A stretch of 64,000 nt of DNA from Hahellaceae bacterium. Its GTDB lineage: Bacteria > Pseudomonadota > Gammaproteobacteria > Pseudomonadales > Oleiphilaceae. The DNA is taken from the NCBI GenBank assembly GCA_024234575.1, contig JACKOB010000005.1:1-64000 (forward strand). Direction: 5' to 3'. Of the stretch, positions 18,237-27,402 are shown piece by piece. A program made the position numbers and the translations under genes. Each line of letters begins with the position of its first letter. The stretch's first letter is position 1. The notes below the pieces were generated by a model. That model had not been told where the DNA came from. It saw only the letters and a program-made list of their open reading frames with translations, and made no database searches.

Positions 18237-20099
18237 TTAGAAAATTGAGTTATTTCTAATTTTTGTAGATGTTATTTGTGATAACCCTTCTTGCTTGATA
18301 GCCGTCAGTTCACTTGAATAGTTACCGCGAAGATAAAGCAAAATGATCGTGTCATCACATTCAACGTTCAAGAACTGACTCACTTCTTCCATATCATCTT
18401 CATCCATAGCGCGTTTGAAAGCATCTATTTGACGTGACAGATTGTAGACACTGAAGATACTCGCCATAACTTGTTTGTCTTCGGTCGATTCACCTCCACC
18501 TGGATTTACAATTTTGTTAAATTCAACAGCATGTTTTTCTTTTAATAATCTCGTGAATTCAATCGCTCTATTCTTTGCACAACTAGGGGTATGATCATCA
18601 AAAGTCACACCATTTACCCATTGTGCTTTGATCCAGTTTTGATGCTCCCCCTTTAGGGCGCGACCTTGTTTACGATGTGGGCCATCATCTTTAAGTAATT
18701 CTGCTCTAATAAGCTTAATAGCTTCAAGTAAAATGGGGTTATGCGTAAATTGGCTGTAGTCGTAATCTGCATGTTCTAGCTTTCCAGGTACCGCTAAAAA
18801 GCTATCAGTGAAGTACGTTTGGCTATCATCTTTTTTCTTCGATACTTTATATTCAACTTGAGGCGCGATATCGGTTCCGCGATCAAATCCTCGAACATCA
18901 TATTTTGTGCAAATTTCTTCAAATAACTGCTGAAGGCCATCAAAATTGTTTGAGTCTGAATTATCCTCAAGGTGACTTAATAAGTCACTGTATGCTTTAA
19001 TTGCATCAAGATTGGTGTAATGCTTCGCACTCGTATTGTGATGATAGCCACATGCACGACCAATGTTTGCTTGTACGATAGCAGCGATATTGGCAATGGA
19101 GCTATCCCATGTATTTATTAATGTTGCTTTCATCTCTTGACCAAAATTAATGCCTGCTCTAAAACCAGCCACCGTTATAGCAATTAATTTATCATCAAAC
19201 ATAGTGGCTGTTTTATACTCTCGTTTAAAGTCATCAATACTTGCCAACTCAGCATCATCAACACCCACTAATTTCTGGCCGATAATCATTATTTGTTCTT
19301 CTGATATACCATTATTTAAAAGTATTTCTTTAGCTACTTGAGCCTGACTGCCTGGTACGCGTATTAAAGACCAGCCTGATGATCTGTGCTCTTTGAATTG
19401 TCTAATGAATCTCCTTCTCATTAATGAGTCATCACAAAAGTTTCGCTGGTCTTCGGCCAACTTAATTATTTGATTATTGCGATGCATTTCTCTAATACCA
19501 TGGTATTCATCATTAGTTTTGTGAAAAACAAGACTAGTTCTAAAATTATGGCGCAAGATAGAGTCAGAGCCTGCTGAATATAAAGCACTGAAAGGGGTTG
19601 CAGAGATGAAGGCAACTTTACATTGAGTATTTTCTTCTTCTAGATATTTAAAAATCTTTGAATAACGAACAGCCTCAGAGCCTGCACCATAATGACATTC
19701 GTCAATAATGATGAGCTTAGGTTGTTGATTTTTAAATTGGCTAGAAAGCGCAGATTCGTAATTAGTGAAGTTACTAACGACAACATTATTGCATGGCGCT
19801 AAATCTTGTTTAGCTTGCTCTAGAAGTGACAAGTCAGCCATTGTGACAAGGTATAGGATATCTTTTAACTGCTTACGATCACATATATCAGCATCATTTA
19901 GTTTTCGCCTCTGTATGCATGATAAGGCTAGAGCAATACCTGACTTACCTGATTGCATTTCAGCGGTTATAACAACAGCTCTGTTATGATTATCAAAATG
20001 CTCAAAAGCGGTTTGTGCTGCGCTGCGCTGATGTGCGAAAGTGTTTTGTGATAAAACCTTTTCAATAGCATCACGGTGTATGTTTGCAGTATTGGCCAT
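18237..20099 (-). CDS. SF2 helicase-like protein, second of a tandem paralogous pair
   Basis: 620 aa. Motif I is AEMQSGKSGIALA (an A-x4-GKS variant of Walker A), motif II is IIDECHYG, motif III is FISATPFS, and motif VI is QANIGRACGYH, so this is a DExH-type SF2 ATPase. The region after the helicase core (KGEHQNWIKAQWVNG, NKIVNPGGGESTEDKQV) is shared with the upstream paralogue and with no family I can name. It follows the paralogue by 6 bp, in an operon convergent with pglZ. Likely an accessory defence ATPase, by location only. Function not assigned. Confidence 0.7.
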   Translation of the reverse strand: MANTANIHRDAIEKVLSQNTFAHQRSAAQTAFEHFDNHNRAVVITAEMQSGKSGIALALSCIQRRKLNDADICDRKQLKDILYLVTMADLSLLEQAKQDLAPCNNVVVSNFTNYESALSSQFKNQQPKLIIIDECHYGAGSEAVRYSKIFKYLEEENTQCKVAFISATPFSALYSAGSDSILRHNFRTSLVFHKTNDEYHGIREMHRNNQIIKLAEDQRNFCDDSLMRRRFIRQFKEHRSSGWSLIRVPGSQAQVAKEILLNNGISEEQIMIIGQKLVGVDDAELASIDDFKREYKTATMFDDKLIAITVAGFRAGINFGQEMKATLINTWDSSIANIAAIVQANIGRACGYHHNTSAKHYTNLDAIKAYSDLLSHLEDNSDSNNFDGLQQLFEEICTKYDVRGFDRGTDIAPQVEYKVSKKKDDSQTYFTDSFLAVPGKLEHADYDYSQFTHNPILLEAIKLIRAELLKDDGPHRKQGRALKGEHQNWIKAQWVNGVTFDDHTPSCAKNRAIEFTRLLKEKHAVEFNKIVNPGGGESTEDKQVMASIFSVYNLSRQIDAFKRAMDEDDMEEVSQFLNVECDDTIILLYLRGNYSSELTAIKQEGLSQITSTKIRNNSIF

Positions 20100-20105
20100 A
20101 TAAAA

Positions 20106-22085
20106 TTACTTCGCCGAAAATTGTGACTCGTCACTTAGGCTGCCTGATTTTTCAGGCAGCCTGTTGTGCTCTTTTTTAGCAATGCTTCTTTCAATATCGT
20201 ATTCACCACGCTTATAGAGTACAAACATTGTATCGTCGTGAGGGATATTAAAGTGATCACACATATCCCATACATCATGCTCTGTCATGACAGTCTTAAT
20301 CACTTTGCGTCGAGAAATATTATAAATACTAAATACTGTGGCAGTAATGAGTTTATCTTCTGTTAGCTCACCTGACCCTGGCGCGACAATGCGATTAAAT
20401 TCGACCATTTCACCTTTATCTAACATGCTTGTTAGCATAATTGTTCTGTCTTTTTGTGGGCCATCCGCTCCTGCTTTTTCAGGGTTATCGTAACTATCAC
20501 CATTGACCCATTGCGCTTTGATCCAATTCTTCTTTTTACCACGCAACGCTCGGTTACCCTTAACGGAAGGGGCACCACTTTTAGTGAACTCTGCTCTTAA
20601 AATGCTAATAGCAGCTAAAATCTGTTTATCAGAAGTAAATGTACTGAAATCAAAATCAGCGTCTAGAAGCTTTGCAGGAACGGCTACATAGCTATCCGTT
20701 GCATATGTTTCAACATCACCTATAGGTCTACGTCTTTTATATTTAATAGTTAGACCGACATCTAAACCATTTATATGGTATTCCTGACATATATCTTCAA
20801 AAAACTCTTTTAAACCTTCAAAGTCAGATGCGGCATGATCAGAGCATGTTCTTTCTAGGTAATCTAATATTGCTCCATAAGCTTCTGCAGCATTACCATT
20901 GGTATAGTGCATAGAAGTATTATTCCCATGATAACCACATGCTCGGCCAACATTTGCTTGTACTACCGCCGCTACACTGGCTACCGTACTGTCCCATGTT
21001 GAAATAAGATTATTTTTCATCATAGCGCCGAAGTTAATACCTGCTCGGCAACCCGCGACAGTAATAGCAACTAACTTATCTCCAAATAATTGAGCATCTT
21101 CAAAGTCTTTTTTGAAGCGTTCAATCGTAGAAAGTTGATCTTCGGGTACACCGGAAAGTGAATTACCTAAAATGAAAATATTATGTTCATCAATACCTTG
21201 AGAAATGAAAAATTGTTTCGCATCCATTGCATTGCCCGCAGGCACCCTCACCAAAGACCATCCCATTCCTTCGTGCTGCTTAAACTGATTCATGAAGTTT
21301 ATGCGCTGCTCTGAATCAACCAGAAAATTTCTGCAATCATCATCCAGGTTTATTAAACGGCCATTATTTAACATTTCTCTAACGCCATAATACTCATCGC
21401 TCGTCTTGTGAAATACTAAACGAGTGCTGAAATCTCGACGTAAGATAGAGTCTTTTAATGCATTACTTGCTGCTCGTTTTGACTCTTCAAGTAACTGTTC
21501 ATTATGTTCTTCTTCTGCTTCCGAGCTAAGTTCTAATGCTTCTTCATATTCTGTCTCTGCACCATATAAAGCACCAAATGGAGTGGCAGAAATAAACACC
21601 ACTTTGCAGCTATCATTTTCTTGTTCAAGATAGTCAAAAATGCTGCTATAACGAATACCAGTAACATTTGAACCATAATGACATTCATCGATAATAATAA
21701 GTTTAGGAGGGTTACCTTTAAAATCACTCTCAAGAGCTTTCTCAAAGTTTACAAAGTTACTAACTACGACGTTTTTAGCCAATTTAAGATCATCTTCTGC
21801 CTGATCACGTAAGGCTGTATCAGGCATTGTGACTAAATAGAGAGTATCTTTAAGTTGCTTACGATCACAAATATCGATATCTGATAAATTGAACCTTTGA
21901 AAACAGCATAGAGCTAGCGCAATACCTGACTTTCCAGCTTGCATCTCAGCCGCAGTAACAACAGCTCGAACATCGGAATTAAAAGCTGAGTAAGTTTTTT
22001 GAGCAGCATCTATCTGATGCTGATGAAGCGCATTACTAGAGAATATGTCTTTAATGTATTGGCGGTGCTTTTCTGGGCTATTCAT
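20106..22085 (-). CDS. SF2 helicase-like protein, first of a tandem paralogous pair
   Basis: 659 aa. Same motif set as its neighbour: AEMQAGKSGIALA, IIDECHYGSN, FISATPFGAL, QANVGRACGYHGN. It differs by a 25-30 residue Glu/Ala-rich insertion after SATPFGALYG (EEALELSSEAEEEHNEQ). The C-terminal domain has the same KKNWIKAQWVNG and NRIVAPGSGELTEDKL blocks. The two proteins appear to have arisen by an old tandem duplication. The duplicated ATPases could form a heteromer. The pair replaces the brxL or brxH gene expected at this end of a BREX locus, but I cannot equate it with either. Confidence 0.7.
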   Translation of the reverse strand: MNSPEKHRQYIKDIFSSNALHQHQIDAAQKTYSAFNSDVRAVVTAAEMQAGKSGIALALCCFQRFNLSDIDICDRKQLKDTLYLVTMPDTALRDQAEDDLKLAKNVVVSNFVNFEKALESDFKGNPPKLIIIDECHYGSNVTGIRYSSIFDYLEQENDSCKVVFISATPFGALYGAETEYEEALELSSEAEEEHNEQLLEESKRAASNALKDSILRRDFSTRLVFHKTSDEYYGVREMLNNGRLINLDDDCRNFLVDSEQRINFMNQFKQHEGMGWSLVRVPAGNAMDAKQFFISQGIDEHNIFILGNSLSGVPEDQLSTIERFKKDFEDAQLFGDKLVAITVAGCRAGINFGAMMKNNLISTWDSTVASVAAVVQANVGRACGYHGNNTSMHYTNGNAAEAYGAILDYLERTCSDHAASDFEGLKEFFEDICQEYHINGLDVGLTIKYKRRRPIGDVETYATDSYVAVPAKLLDADFDFSTFTSDKQILAAISILRAEFTKSGAPSVKGNRALRGKKKNWIKAQWVNGDSYDNPEKAGADGPQKDRTIMLTSMLDKGEMVEFNRIVAPGSGELTEDKLITATVFSIYNISRRKVIKTVMTEHDVWDMCDHFNIPHDDTMFVLYKRGEYDIERSIAKKEHNRLPEKSGSLSDESQFSAK

Positions 22086-22162
22086 AGATATTCCAATTAT
22101 TTTTAGAGCAATATTAGCAAGTCTTTCAAAGACTTGTAATTACACAATCAATCAGTTAAAAA

Positions 22163-22507
22163 CTAATTACCATTAAAACAAAATGTTGATTGATTAACAT
22201 GAGGCTTTTGTAAACACTGCCAACCCTCGTTTCTCATTTCGAAACGAAATGTCTCACTCGCGATAATGATATCCAAAGTATCTTTCTGCATGATTTTTAG
22301 ATCACTATTAAAACAATCTCGACTATTCAATTCGATCAAAAGCGAAGCATATAAATTAAGATTCTCGTGAAGGCTTACAAGACATTCGCACGTAACATGA
22401 ATCCCATAACCATAAGAGGTTCTGGGAATTTTTCGAGTTAGAATCCAATAGAATTGGCTGTGTTGTTTATCAGGTTTTTCTGGTAGTTGAAGTGATAAAT
22501 TCAGCAT
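22163..22507 (-). CDS. Hypothetical 114-aa protein
   Basis: ATG 22507 is preferred because a good GGGAG ribosome site lies 8 bp upstream; a longer frame to 22567 lacks one. The protein starts MLNLSLQLPEKP and includes FYWILTRKIPRTSYGYGIHVTCE, with several Cys and aromatic residues but no recognised domain, signal or membrane segment. It lies 77 bp upstream of the helicase pair on the same strand and could be its first operon member, or part of the mobility module with radC. Not recognised. Confidence 0.5.
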   Translation of the reverse strand: MLNLSLQLPEKPDKQHSQFYWILTRKIPRTSYGYGIHVTCECLVSLHENLNLYASLLIELNSRDCFNSDLKIMQKDTLDIIIASETFRFEMRNEGWQCLQKPHVNQSTFCFNGN

Positions 22508-22596
22508 ATTATTTCTCCCTTTTGATATTACTAGAATACCCAGAGAAGCGACATATTTTGTCGCCAAAATTATTTAATATACCTAAAAGTGGGCTG

Positions 22597-23079
22597 CTAA
22601 AGCAGCCCGCGTTCCGCCATGGATGTAACTGACGAACCGATGATGAAGTGATCTAATACTCGGATATCGATAAGCTCAAGCGAATCCTTTAAGCGCTTGG
22701 TAATTTTGATGTCTGCCTGAGAGGGCTCTGCGCTGCCTGAAGGATGATTGTGCGCAAAAATAACTGCAGCTGCGTTAATTCCTAACCCAGCTTTGACGAC
22801 TTCTCTTGGGTATACGCTTGAACTATCGATCGTACCGTTGAACAGTTCGCCATGATTAATAATTTGGTGTTGCGAGTTTAGCCAGATCGCATAAAACACT
22901 TCGTGCTCAAGATGACCAATGAGTGCTTGAATATGGTCTGCAGCTTCTGAGGAACTTGATAGTGTCGGGTTAGTGGAAAACGATGCACGTATTTGCTCTA
23001 CCGCTGTTTGGATGAGACTATCTCGCTCAACCGTGGCGTAGTTGCCTGAGATATCTTTGATTTGAATAAGCTGTTTCAT
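22597..23079 (-). CDS. radC: RadC-family JAMM/MPN domain protein
   Basis: 160 aa from ATG 23079 (MKQLIQIKDISG). The JAMM metal site is complete: Glu in HLEHEVFYAIWLN, His-x-His in IFAHNHPSG, Ser, and Asp in PSQADIKITKRL. This is the short form without the helix-hairpin-helix N-terminus, the kind carried on plasmids, integrative elements and genomic islands. Despite the name, a DNA-repair role is not established; it may be a metallo-deubiquitinase-like peptidase of mobile elements. It neighbours the coupling protein gene and the integrase. Confidence 0.85.
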   Translation of the reverse strand: MKQLIQIKDISGNYATVERDSLIQTAVEQIRASFSTNPTLSSSSEAADHIQALIGHLEHEVFYAIWLNSQHQIINHGELFNGTIDSSSVYPREVVKAGLGINAAAVIFAHNHPSGSAEPSQADIKITKRLKDSLELIDIRVLDHFIIGSSVTSMAERGLL

Positions 23080-23132
23080 GTTAATGCCCTTGTTCAGTGG
23101 ATGGGCACCCAATACGGCTTTCGCTCAAAAAT

Positions 23133-23208
23133 CTGACACAAGTATGTGAGCCGAACAGGCGCGGGCAACACGGGTGACAGCTCGCACCGAAGGGAATGCT
23201 TGTGTCAG
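23133..23208. repeat. Spaced 10-bp inverted repeat upstream of radC
   Basis: CTGACACAAG (23133-23142) and CTTGTGTCAG (23199-23208) are exact complements separated by 56 bp of GC-rich sequence. The pair lies in the 208-bp gap between radC and the coupling protein gene, which otherwise has no credible ORF. It could form a long RNA or DNA cruciform stem or serve as paired operators for the mobility genes. Confidence 0.45.
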
Positions 23209-23287
23209 AATTTGCGGGAGCCAGAGTGACTATTAAATCCATCAGAAGGGCTTTAACGAGCAACCTGCTTTTCAATAGGTATTTAGG

Positions 23288-24931
23288 TTATCTACGATAC
23301 TTTGGGAAAGTCTCGTAATGGGGTGTAGCGCAACCGCGAAGTTTTTTACCTCTGTAAAATGCGATCACTTCGCCAAAGCCTAGCTCGCCGACATCACCGG
23401 CTTGGATTCGAGTGTCTTTTTCTGCGCTCACGCTTTTAGAATCCTGATCACCATTAGATGCTTGGCTCATTTTAGGCCGATAGACTGTACCAGAAAGCTG
23501 AGCTACTGTTTGCTGAGTATTTAAATCATTGGATCTGAAAAATAGCTGCACATCCGCGCAACCAAAAAACACTTCACGCGCATTTATGCCATAAACTGAC
23601 ATTTGGGCTGTGCTTTGCCAATACATCCATAATGGAATATTTCTTGAGGCAATGGTGTTAAGTTTTTGGAGCAAGCCCGAGATCGGCGGGAGATTACCGA
23701 TTTCATCAAAAAAGAGTGCCACTGCTTCGCGTTTTTTATAATTGACGATTAAATATCTCAAAATATGACCACAGAGGGCAGATAACAGCCCGCTCATTGT
23801 TTCTAAATAAGATTCCTCGAACTGAAGAAACAAGGCTATAGGTGCTTCTTTTTGGCCCAGTCCTGCTAAAGAAAATTCATTTTCACCAAGGGCAGCCTGG
23901 ACCTCTGAATATGAAAGCCAGTCCAATGAATCAAACACGGCCGAGAAACCGCTTTGCGCGGGTTTACTGTTAGCGAGTTCGCCTAATAGTTTTTTGGCGG
24001 ATTGTTTGGTTTTGTCATTTGTACTTTGCCCAACATACTTAAGAAAAGCTTCAGCTGTATCAAAATGGGCAATGAGTTGATAGGCAGCAGGCAATGAACA
24101 CACTTTCTTTTTACTATGAAATAGATATAAAAGCGCTAAACGAAAATAGCGTTGCTCGGCCTTTTTCCAAATAGGATCTGTCAGTGGTGTTGGAATTAAC
24201 GAAAGCACTAATTCATTAATGGCTTGTTCATTGGTTATATCAGCGAGCGGATTATAAGAAAGACCGCTGGCAAATATCGGATCCAAGACGATTACTTTAT
24301 ATCCTGACTTTTCGAGATCGTCTCTCAGAATTTGAGAAAGCTCGGGTTTAATGTCGACTGCAACAAAACTTTGCTTGTTCTTAGACAATCGCAGAATTTG
24401 ATTCAACAAAAAAGTTGTTTTGCCTGTCCTTGGTGGTCCGATAACGAGACCACGATCTTCTTGTCTCGCGTAGAAATCTTGCTTATTAAATCGACCAGAA
24501 AAAATGCCATTTGAGTCGTCAGTAATCCCCTTAACAGAATCAAAAGTAGCGCCAGCCAATCGACGCCTTTTCTCGAATGACAAGTTCACTCGCTTGATAT
24601 CTAGCCAAGTATGTACTGCCGCAAATGACACCGATGAAATCAGACTGGAATAGACGATGATTGAAAGATCGTCCGTTGCAGAAATACCCAGGCAGATATC
24701 AACGAAAACGAACAAGGAAAGAAAAACAATTTTCTCTATTTGGTAAATGGCTGCATTGAGCGATGCCATTTCAATCAAATCATCGAGGCAAAGTAAACAT
24801 AATATTGCGCGAAGAAAGAGAAAATATGCGGCGATAGTTATTAAAGGGAAAGCACCAAGTGAAATAAGTTTTCTACGAAATTCACTCTCTCTGGGACGAT
24901 AGTGGATGCCGTGGGATTCAGCGAAGGACAT
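23288..24931 (-). CDS. VirD4/TraG-type conjugative coupling protein
   Basis: 547 aa. The N-terminus has two or more membrane segments (LGAFPLITIAAYFLFL, IEKIVFLSLFVFVDICL). It then has Walker A GPPRTGKTTFLLNQ, the typical YNPLADI, and Walker B LFFDEIGNLPP. These are features of type IV coupling proteins, hexameric inner-membrane ATPases that bring DNA to the conjugation channel. It is at the short end of the family. No relaxase or other transfer gene is in the window, so transfer would need genes to the left or a helper. Confidence 0.85.
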   Translation of the reverse strand: MSFAESHGIHYRPRESEFRRKLISLGAFPLITIAAYFLFLRAILCLLCLDDLIEMASLNAAIYQIEKIVFLSLFVFVDICLGISATDDLSIIVYSSLISSVSFAAVHTWLDIKRVNLSFEKRRRLAGATFDSVKGITDDSNGIFSGRFNKQDFYARQEDRGLVIGPPRTGKTTFLLNQILRLSKNKQSFVAVDIKPELSQILRDDLEKSGYKVIVLDPIFASGLSYNPLADITNEQAINELVLSLIPTPLTDPIWKKAEQRYFRLALLYLFHSKKKVCSLPAAYQLIAHFDTAEAFLKYVGQSTNDKTKQSAKKLLGELANSKPAQSGFSAVFDSLDWLSYSEVQAALGENEFSLAGLGQKEAPIALFLQFEESYLETMSGLLSALCGHILRYLIVNYKKREAVALFFDEIGNLPPISGLLQKLNTIASRNIPLWMYWQSTAQMSVYGINAREVFFGCADVQLFFRSNDLNTQQTVAQLSGTVYRPKMSQASNGDQDSKSVSAEKDTRIQAGDVGELGFGEVIAFYRGKKLRGCATPHYETFPKYRR

Positions 24932-24977
24932 ACGTGATTTTCCTATTGTTTTTATTATTGGATTTTTGAGCTCGCAG

Positions 24978-25005
24978 CAAGCGTCACTGCATAGTGACGC
25001 TTGCC
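24978..25005. repeat. Perfect 12-bp hairpin upstream of the coupling protein gene
   Basis: GCAAGCGTCACT, a four-base loop, and its exact complement. It lies 47 bp upstream of the minus-strand start at 24931 and 79 bp from a plus-strand gene. There is no T-run, so it is not an obvious terminator. Candidates are an operator for the divergent genes or part of an origin of transfer. Confidence 0.55.
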
Positions 25006-25083
25006 CTAAGCCCTTATATTATATAGAATTACAAGCATATTTATCAGTGACGATGCTACTAAAAACAATTAAAAAGGCACGCA

Positions 25084-25335
25084 ATGATTCAGTCAAAAAA
25101 CCAAGATAAAAATCAACTTTCTCAGCTAAAAATCCAGTATAAAAAGCTGCTCTCTGGCTACCGCTCTCTACAACAGAAATTTGAGCTTTTACAAGCAGAA
25201 AAAGATCAAGTCATTGAGCAAGCAAAATGCTCAGTGAAAAAAGCGAGACAAGAAACAGCTAATGCCAGAGCTCGTGCTAATCGATTCAAAATTAAGCTCA
25301 AAGAATTTCAATCTCAAGATACAACTAGCCAATAG
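25084..25335 (+). CDS. Small coiled-coil protein
   Basis: 83 aa, almost entirely charged heptad-type helix (SQLKIQYKKLLSGYRSLQQKF, then EKDQVIEQAKCSVKKARQE), rich in Lys, Gln and Arg. No signal peptide or catalytic motif. It is divergent from the coupling protein gene and shares its 150-bp promoter region, which holds a 12-bp hairpin. It could be a small DNA-binding or accessory transfer protein. Function not recognised. Confidence 0.5.
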   Translation: MIQSKNQDKNQLSQLKIQYKKLLSGYRSLQQKFELLQAEKDQVIEQAKCSVKKARQETANARARANRFKIKLKEFQSQDTTSQ

Positions 25336-25684
25336 TTTATTTTGAGGAAAGGTCTGTACAACCGTTTAAATCAAAGAATGTGCACCCAGCCCGCTACTGC
25401 TCAAATGAGAATACAGCGTTTTAGTTAACCCAAACTGTCTATATAGAAAAAAGGAGGAAGTAAGAAATACGTTATACGTACTAACAAGTAACACTTCGTA
25501 TTTAGTTACCGATAAAGAACAGTTTTAGCAATCCTATATTTTGCTCTGCCATCGTTCAGCAAACGATTATTTTTAACCCGGTTACGACCCGCTAAAAATA
25601 CTAAAAATCATTAATGCCACGGCTTAATGATTTCTTAAAAACACTCACCAAAAAAAATCATTGAACATAACGAGAATAATAACA
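25336..25684. other. Non-coding region upstream of the integrase
   Basis: About 350 bp with no supported gene. It has a strong GGAGG-like sequence near 25453 with no following ORF. At 25606-25632 a perfect 9-bp inverted repeat AATCATTAA/TTAATGATT is separated by 9 bp and ends about 50 bp before the integrase start. The repeat may be an excisionase or integrase operator, or the terminator of the short upstream gene. Confidence 0.45.
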
Positions 25685-26569
25685 ATGACTAGCAAAACTA
25701 ATATGCACAAAGAGTTGAGCGGGATACTCGCTCACAATAAGGATGGCAGCTTTTCGACACAGGCATCGAGAAAGGCCACTCTCCATCAAATCGCTGACGA
25801 CCTTAAAAATATCGGTTTTTTCAACTTATCAGTGCATGGCTTAAAGCCAAAACATATCGAGAAGATAATTGCTTACTGGAAGAATAAAAATCTTAGAGAA
25901 GGAACCATAAAAAACCGTATGTCCCACCTACGTTGGCTGTCTCAAAAAATAAACAAACCGGCAATCATCGCCAGAAATAATGCTTATTATGGTATTGCTA
26001 ACCGCACTTATGTGACGAATATCAGCAAAGCTAAACATGTCGAGGATACAGTGATCGGCCAAGTGAAGGATGAGCGCTTGAAATACTCATTTTTGCTTCA
26101 GCAAGAATTTGGCCTGCGCCGGGAAGAGGCTATTAAATTTCAACCAAAGTTCGCTGTTTCCCATGATAAGTCCGGTTTTATCAGGCTGAAAGCTTCTTGG
26201 TGCAAGGGCGGCCGAGAACGATATATCCCCATTAGGAATGAAAGACAACAAGCTCTCATAAGGGAGTTGGTGCATCGTTTTCCGCTAACGTCACTGATAC
26301 CGCTAGATGCCAGTTACGTTGATCAATTGCGAAAATATGAAGGCGAATGTAAACGTCTCGGGCTAATGAAAATGCATGGCTTACGCCATAGCTATTCGCA
26401 AAACCGATATTTCGAAATAACCGGTTGGAAAGCGCCAGCTGATGGAGGCCCTTGTCGGCAGCAACTATCAACGCAACAGAGAGATATTGATCATAAGGCC
26501 AGGATGTCTATTAGCCAGGAGCTAGGCCATGGACGTGAAGCTATTACTGCTGTTTACTTGGGGAGATAG
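25685..26569 (+). CDS. int: Tyrosine recombinase (integrase) of the genomic island
   Basis: 294 aa from ATG 25685. The catalytic pattern is complete: Arg in FGLRREEAI (about residue 143), His-x-x-Arg in MHGLRHSYSQ (about 231), His in ELGHGREAITAVYLG (about 281) with the nucleophilic Tyr in VYLG. It resembles the integrase-domain proteins of chromosomal islands with an N-terminal SAM-like core-binding domain. It sits 2.8 kb from the tRNA-derived right attachment site, so it is the likely enzyme for this island. The upstream TTG at 25661 is less likely as start. Confidence 0.85.
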   Translation: MTSKTNMHKELSGILAHNKDGSFSTQASRKATLHQIADDLKNIGFFNLSVHGLKPKHIEKIIAYWKNKNLREGTIKNRMSHLRWLSQKINKPAIIARNNAYYGIANRTYVTNISKAKHVEDTVIGQVKDERLKYSFLLQQEFGLRREEAIKFQPKFAVSHDKSGFIRLKASWCKGGRERYIPIRNERQQALIRELVHRFPLTSLIPLDASYVDQLRKYEGECKRLGLMKMHGLRHSYSQNRYFEITGWKAPADGGPCRQQLSTQQRDIDHKARMSISQELGHGREAITAVYLGR

Positions 26570-26571
26570 CC

Positions 26572-26907
26572 ATGAATATTAAATCTTTGCGCAGAATTAT
26601 ATGCAGAAATAAAGACAATGGGGTATTTTTTGGTTCAGTCTCCGAAAATGAGTTCTTTCGAGTAGAAGGAAAACAGCCAAACCATATTGCGATTGAAAAA
26701 GCCCTTATCGATATTGGAGGTGGAAGCTGGGAAGGATTTCAATTCAAAGAAACAGCCATAAAATTGGCAGGCTGGGTTGAAGGGTCGGATAAAGCATACT
26801 CTACAAACCCTTATCTCGCGGCCGACACATTCAACAAAATACAGTTAATTCTTCTGGGCACAACATCCCGCTCGGGAATTCTTGAAGAACTAAAAGTTCG
26901 CAAATAG
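26572..26907 (+). CDS. Hypothetical 111-aa protein after the integrase
   Basis: Begins 2 bp after the integrase stop, so it is co-transcribed. The sequence starts MNIKSLRRIICRNKDNG and contains GGGSWEGFQFKETAIKLAGWVEG. There is no domain I can name, no membrane segment and no signal. The tight spacing suggests a recombination accessory factor (for example a directionality factor), but the sequence gives no direct support for that. Confidence 0.5.
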   Translation: MNIKSLRRIICRNKDNGVFFGSVSENEFFRVEGKQPNHIAIEKALIDIGGGSWEGFQFKETAIKLAGWVEGSDKAYSTNPYLAADTFNKIQLILLGTTSRSGILEELKVRK

Positions 26908-26965
26908 CGAATTTATTTGCTTTCTTTCTTGTATCTGATTATTATGATTTTGTTATTAAGAAATG

Positions 26966-27189
26966 AGAGAGTTTTCGCCAAGCAATACCTGAGTGTAAAA
27001 ACTCGCGGAAGCTTTTAGCTTCTACCCCATTCCCCGCAACACTCCGTGCGTGATTCGCGTAATAGTGAGAATGATGTGAGGAAACACCGGGGCGAAGAAC
27101 TCGGTGTGAAATTCAGGGAGCACAACCAAAAACTCTCAACTCTAGTTTGGGCGAAGCTGGGTAACGATTCGGTTATCCAGAAACTAGAG
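26966..27189 (+). ncRNA. Candidate retron msr-msd non-coding RNA
   Basis: A run of stem-loops precedes the reverse transcriptase operon. There is GAAGC/GCTTC with outer GCGG/CCGC pairing (27005-27037), CACT..AGTG with GCG/CGC (27040-27067), ACACCG/CGGTGT (27084-27107), and a long one with arms CTCTAGTTT/AAACTAGAG and inner CTGG-TAAC/GTTA-CCAG (27140-27189). GAGAGTTTT near 26967 pairs with AAAACTCTC at 27129-27137, an a1/a2-like duplex. Retrons place msr hairpins then the msd hairpin just upstream of their genes. Boundaries are uncertain because the last hairpin lies outside the duplex I found. Confidence 0.5.
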
Positions 27190-27197
27190 GAACATAT

Positions 27198-27365
27198 ATG
27201 TTCAAACGTAAAGATCTTAATAATTTTTGGTTGGCACCATCAGACGACAATACTGATGAAAAGAAAGAAAAGAGAAGACCCGCTTGGGTCTGGATAAAGA
27301 GACTAATTAAGCTTGGTTGCTTTATTTTAAAAATCTTAGACTTCTTTAATCAGGATTCGCCTTGA
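27198..27365 (+). CDS. Small 55-aa basic/hydrophobic ORF of the retron locus
   Basis: ATG 27198 follows an AGAGGA ribosome site formed by the 3' arm of the last hairpin of the candidate msd. It codes for 55 aa: a charged N-terminus (MFKRKDLNNFW), a DDNTDEKKEKRR linker, then an amphipathic or membrane-seeking segment WIKRLIKLGCFILKILDFF. It ends 37 bp before the XRE gene. Some retrons encode a short toxic or accessory ORF here. The codon pattern and ribosome site support a real gene. It is a candidate small membrane-active effector. Confidence 0.5.
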   Translation: MFKRKDLNNFWLAPSDDNTDEKKEKRRPAWVWIKRLIKLGCFILKILDFFNQDSP

Positions 27366-27402
27366 GTGGTGTATCCCTGATTTTTTTAATCGAGGCATTA
27401 TC

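Noticed and set aside
23081..23275. 64-codon minus-strand ORF between radC and the coupling gene
   Set aside because: No ribosome site; overlaps the inverted repeat and has no coding-like composition.
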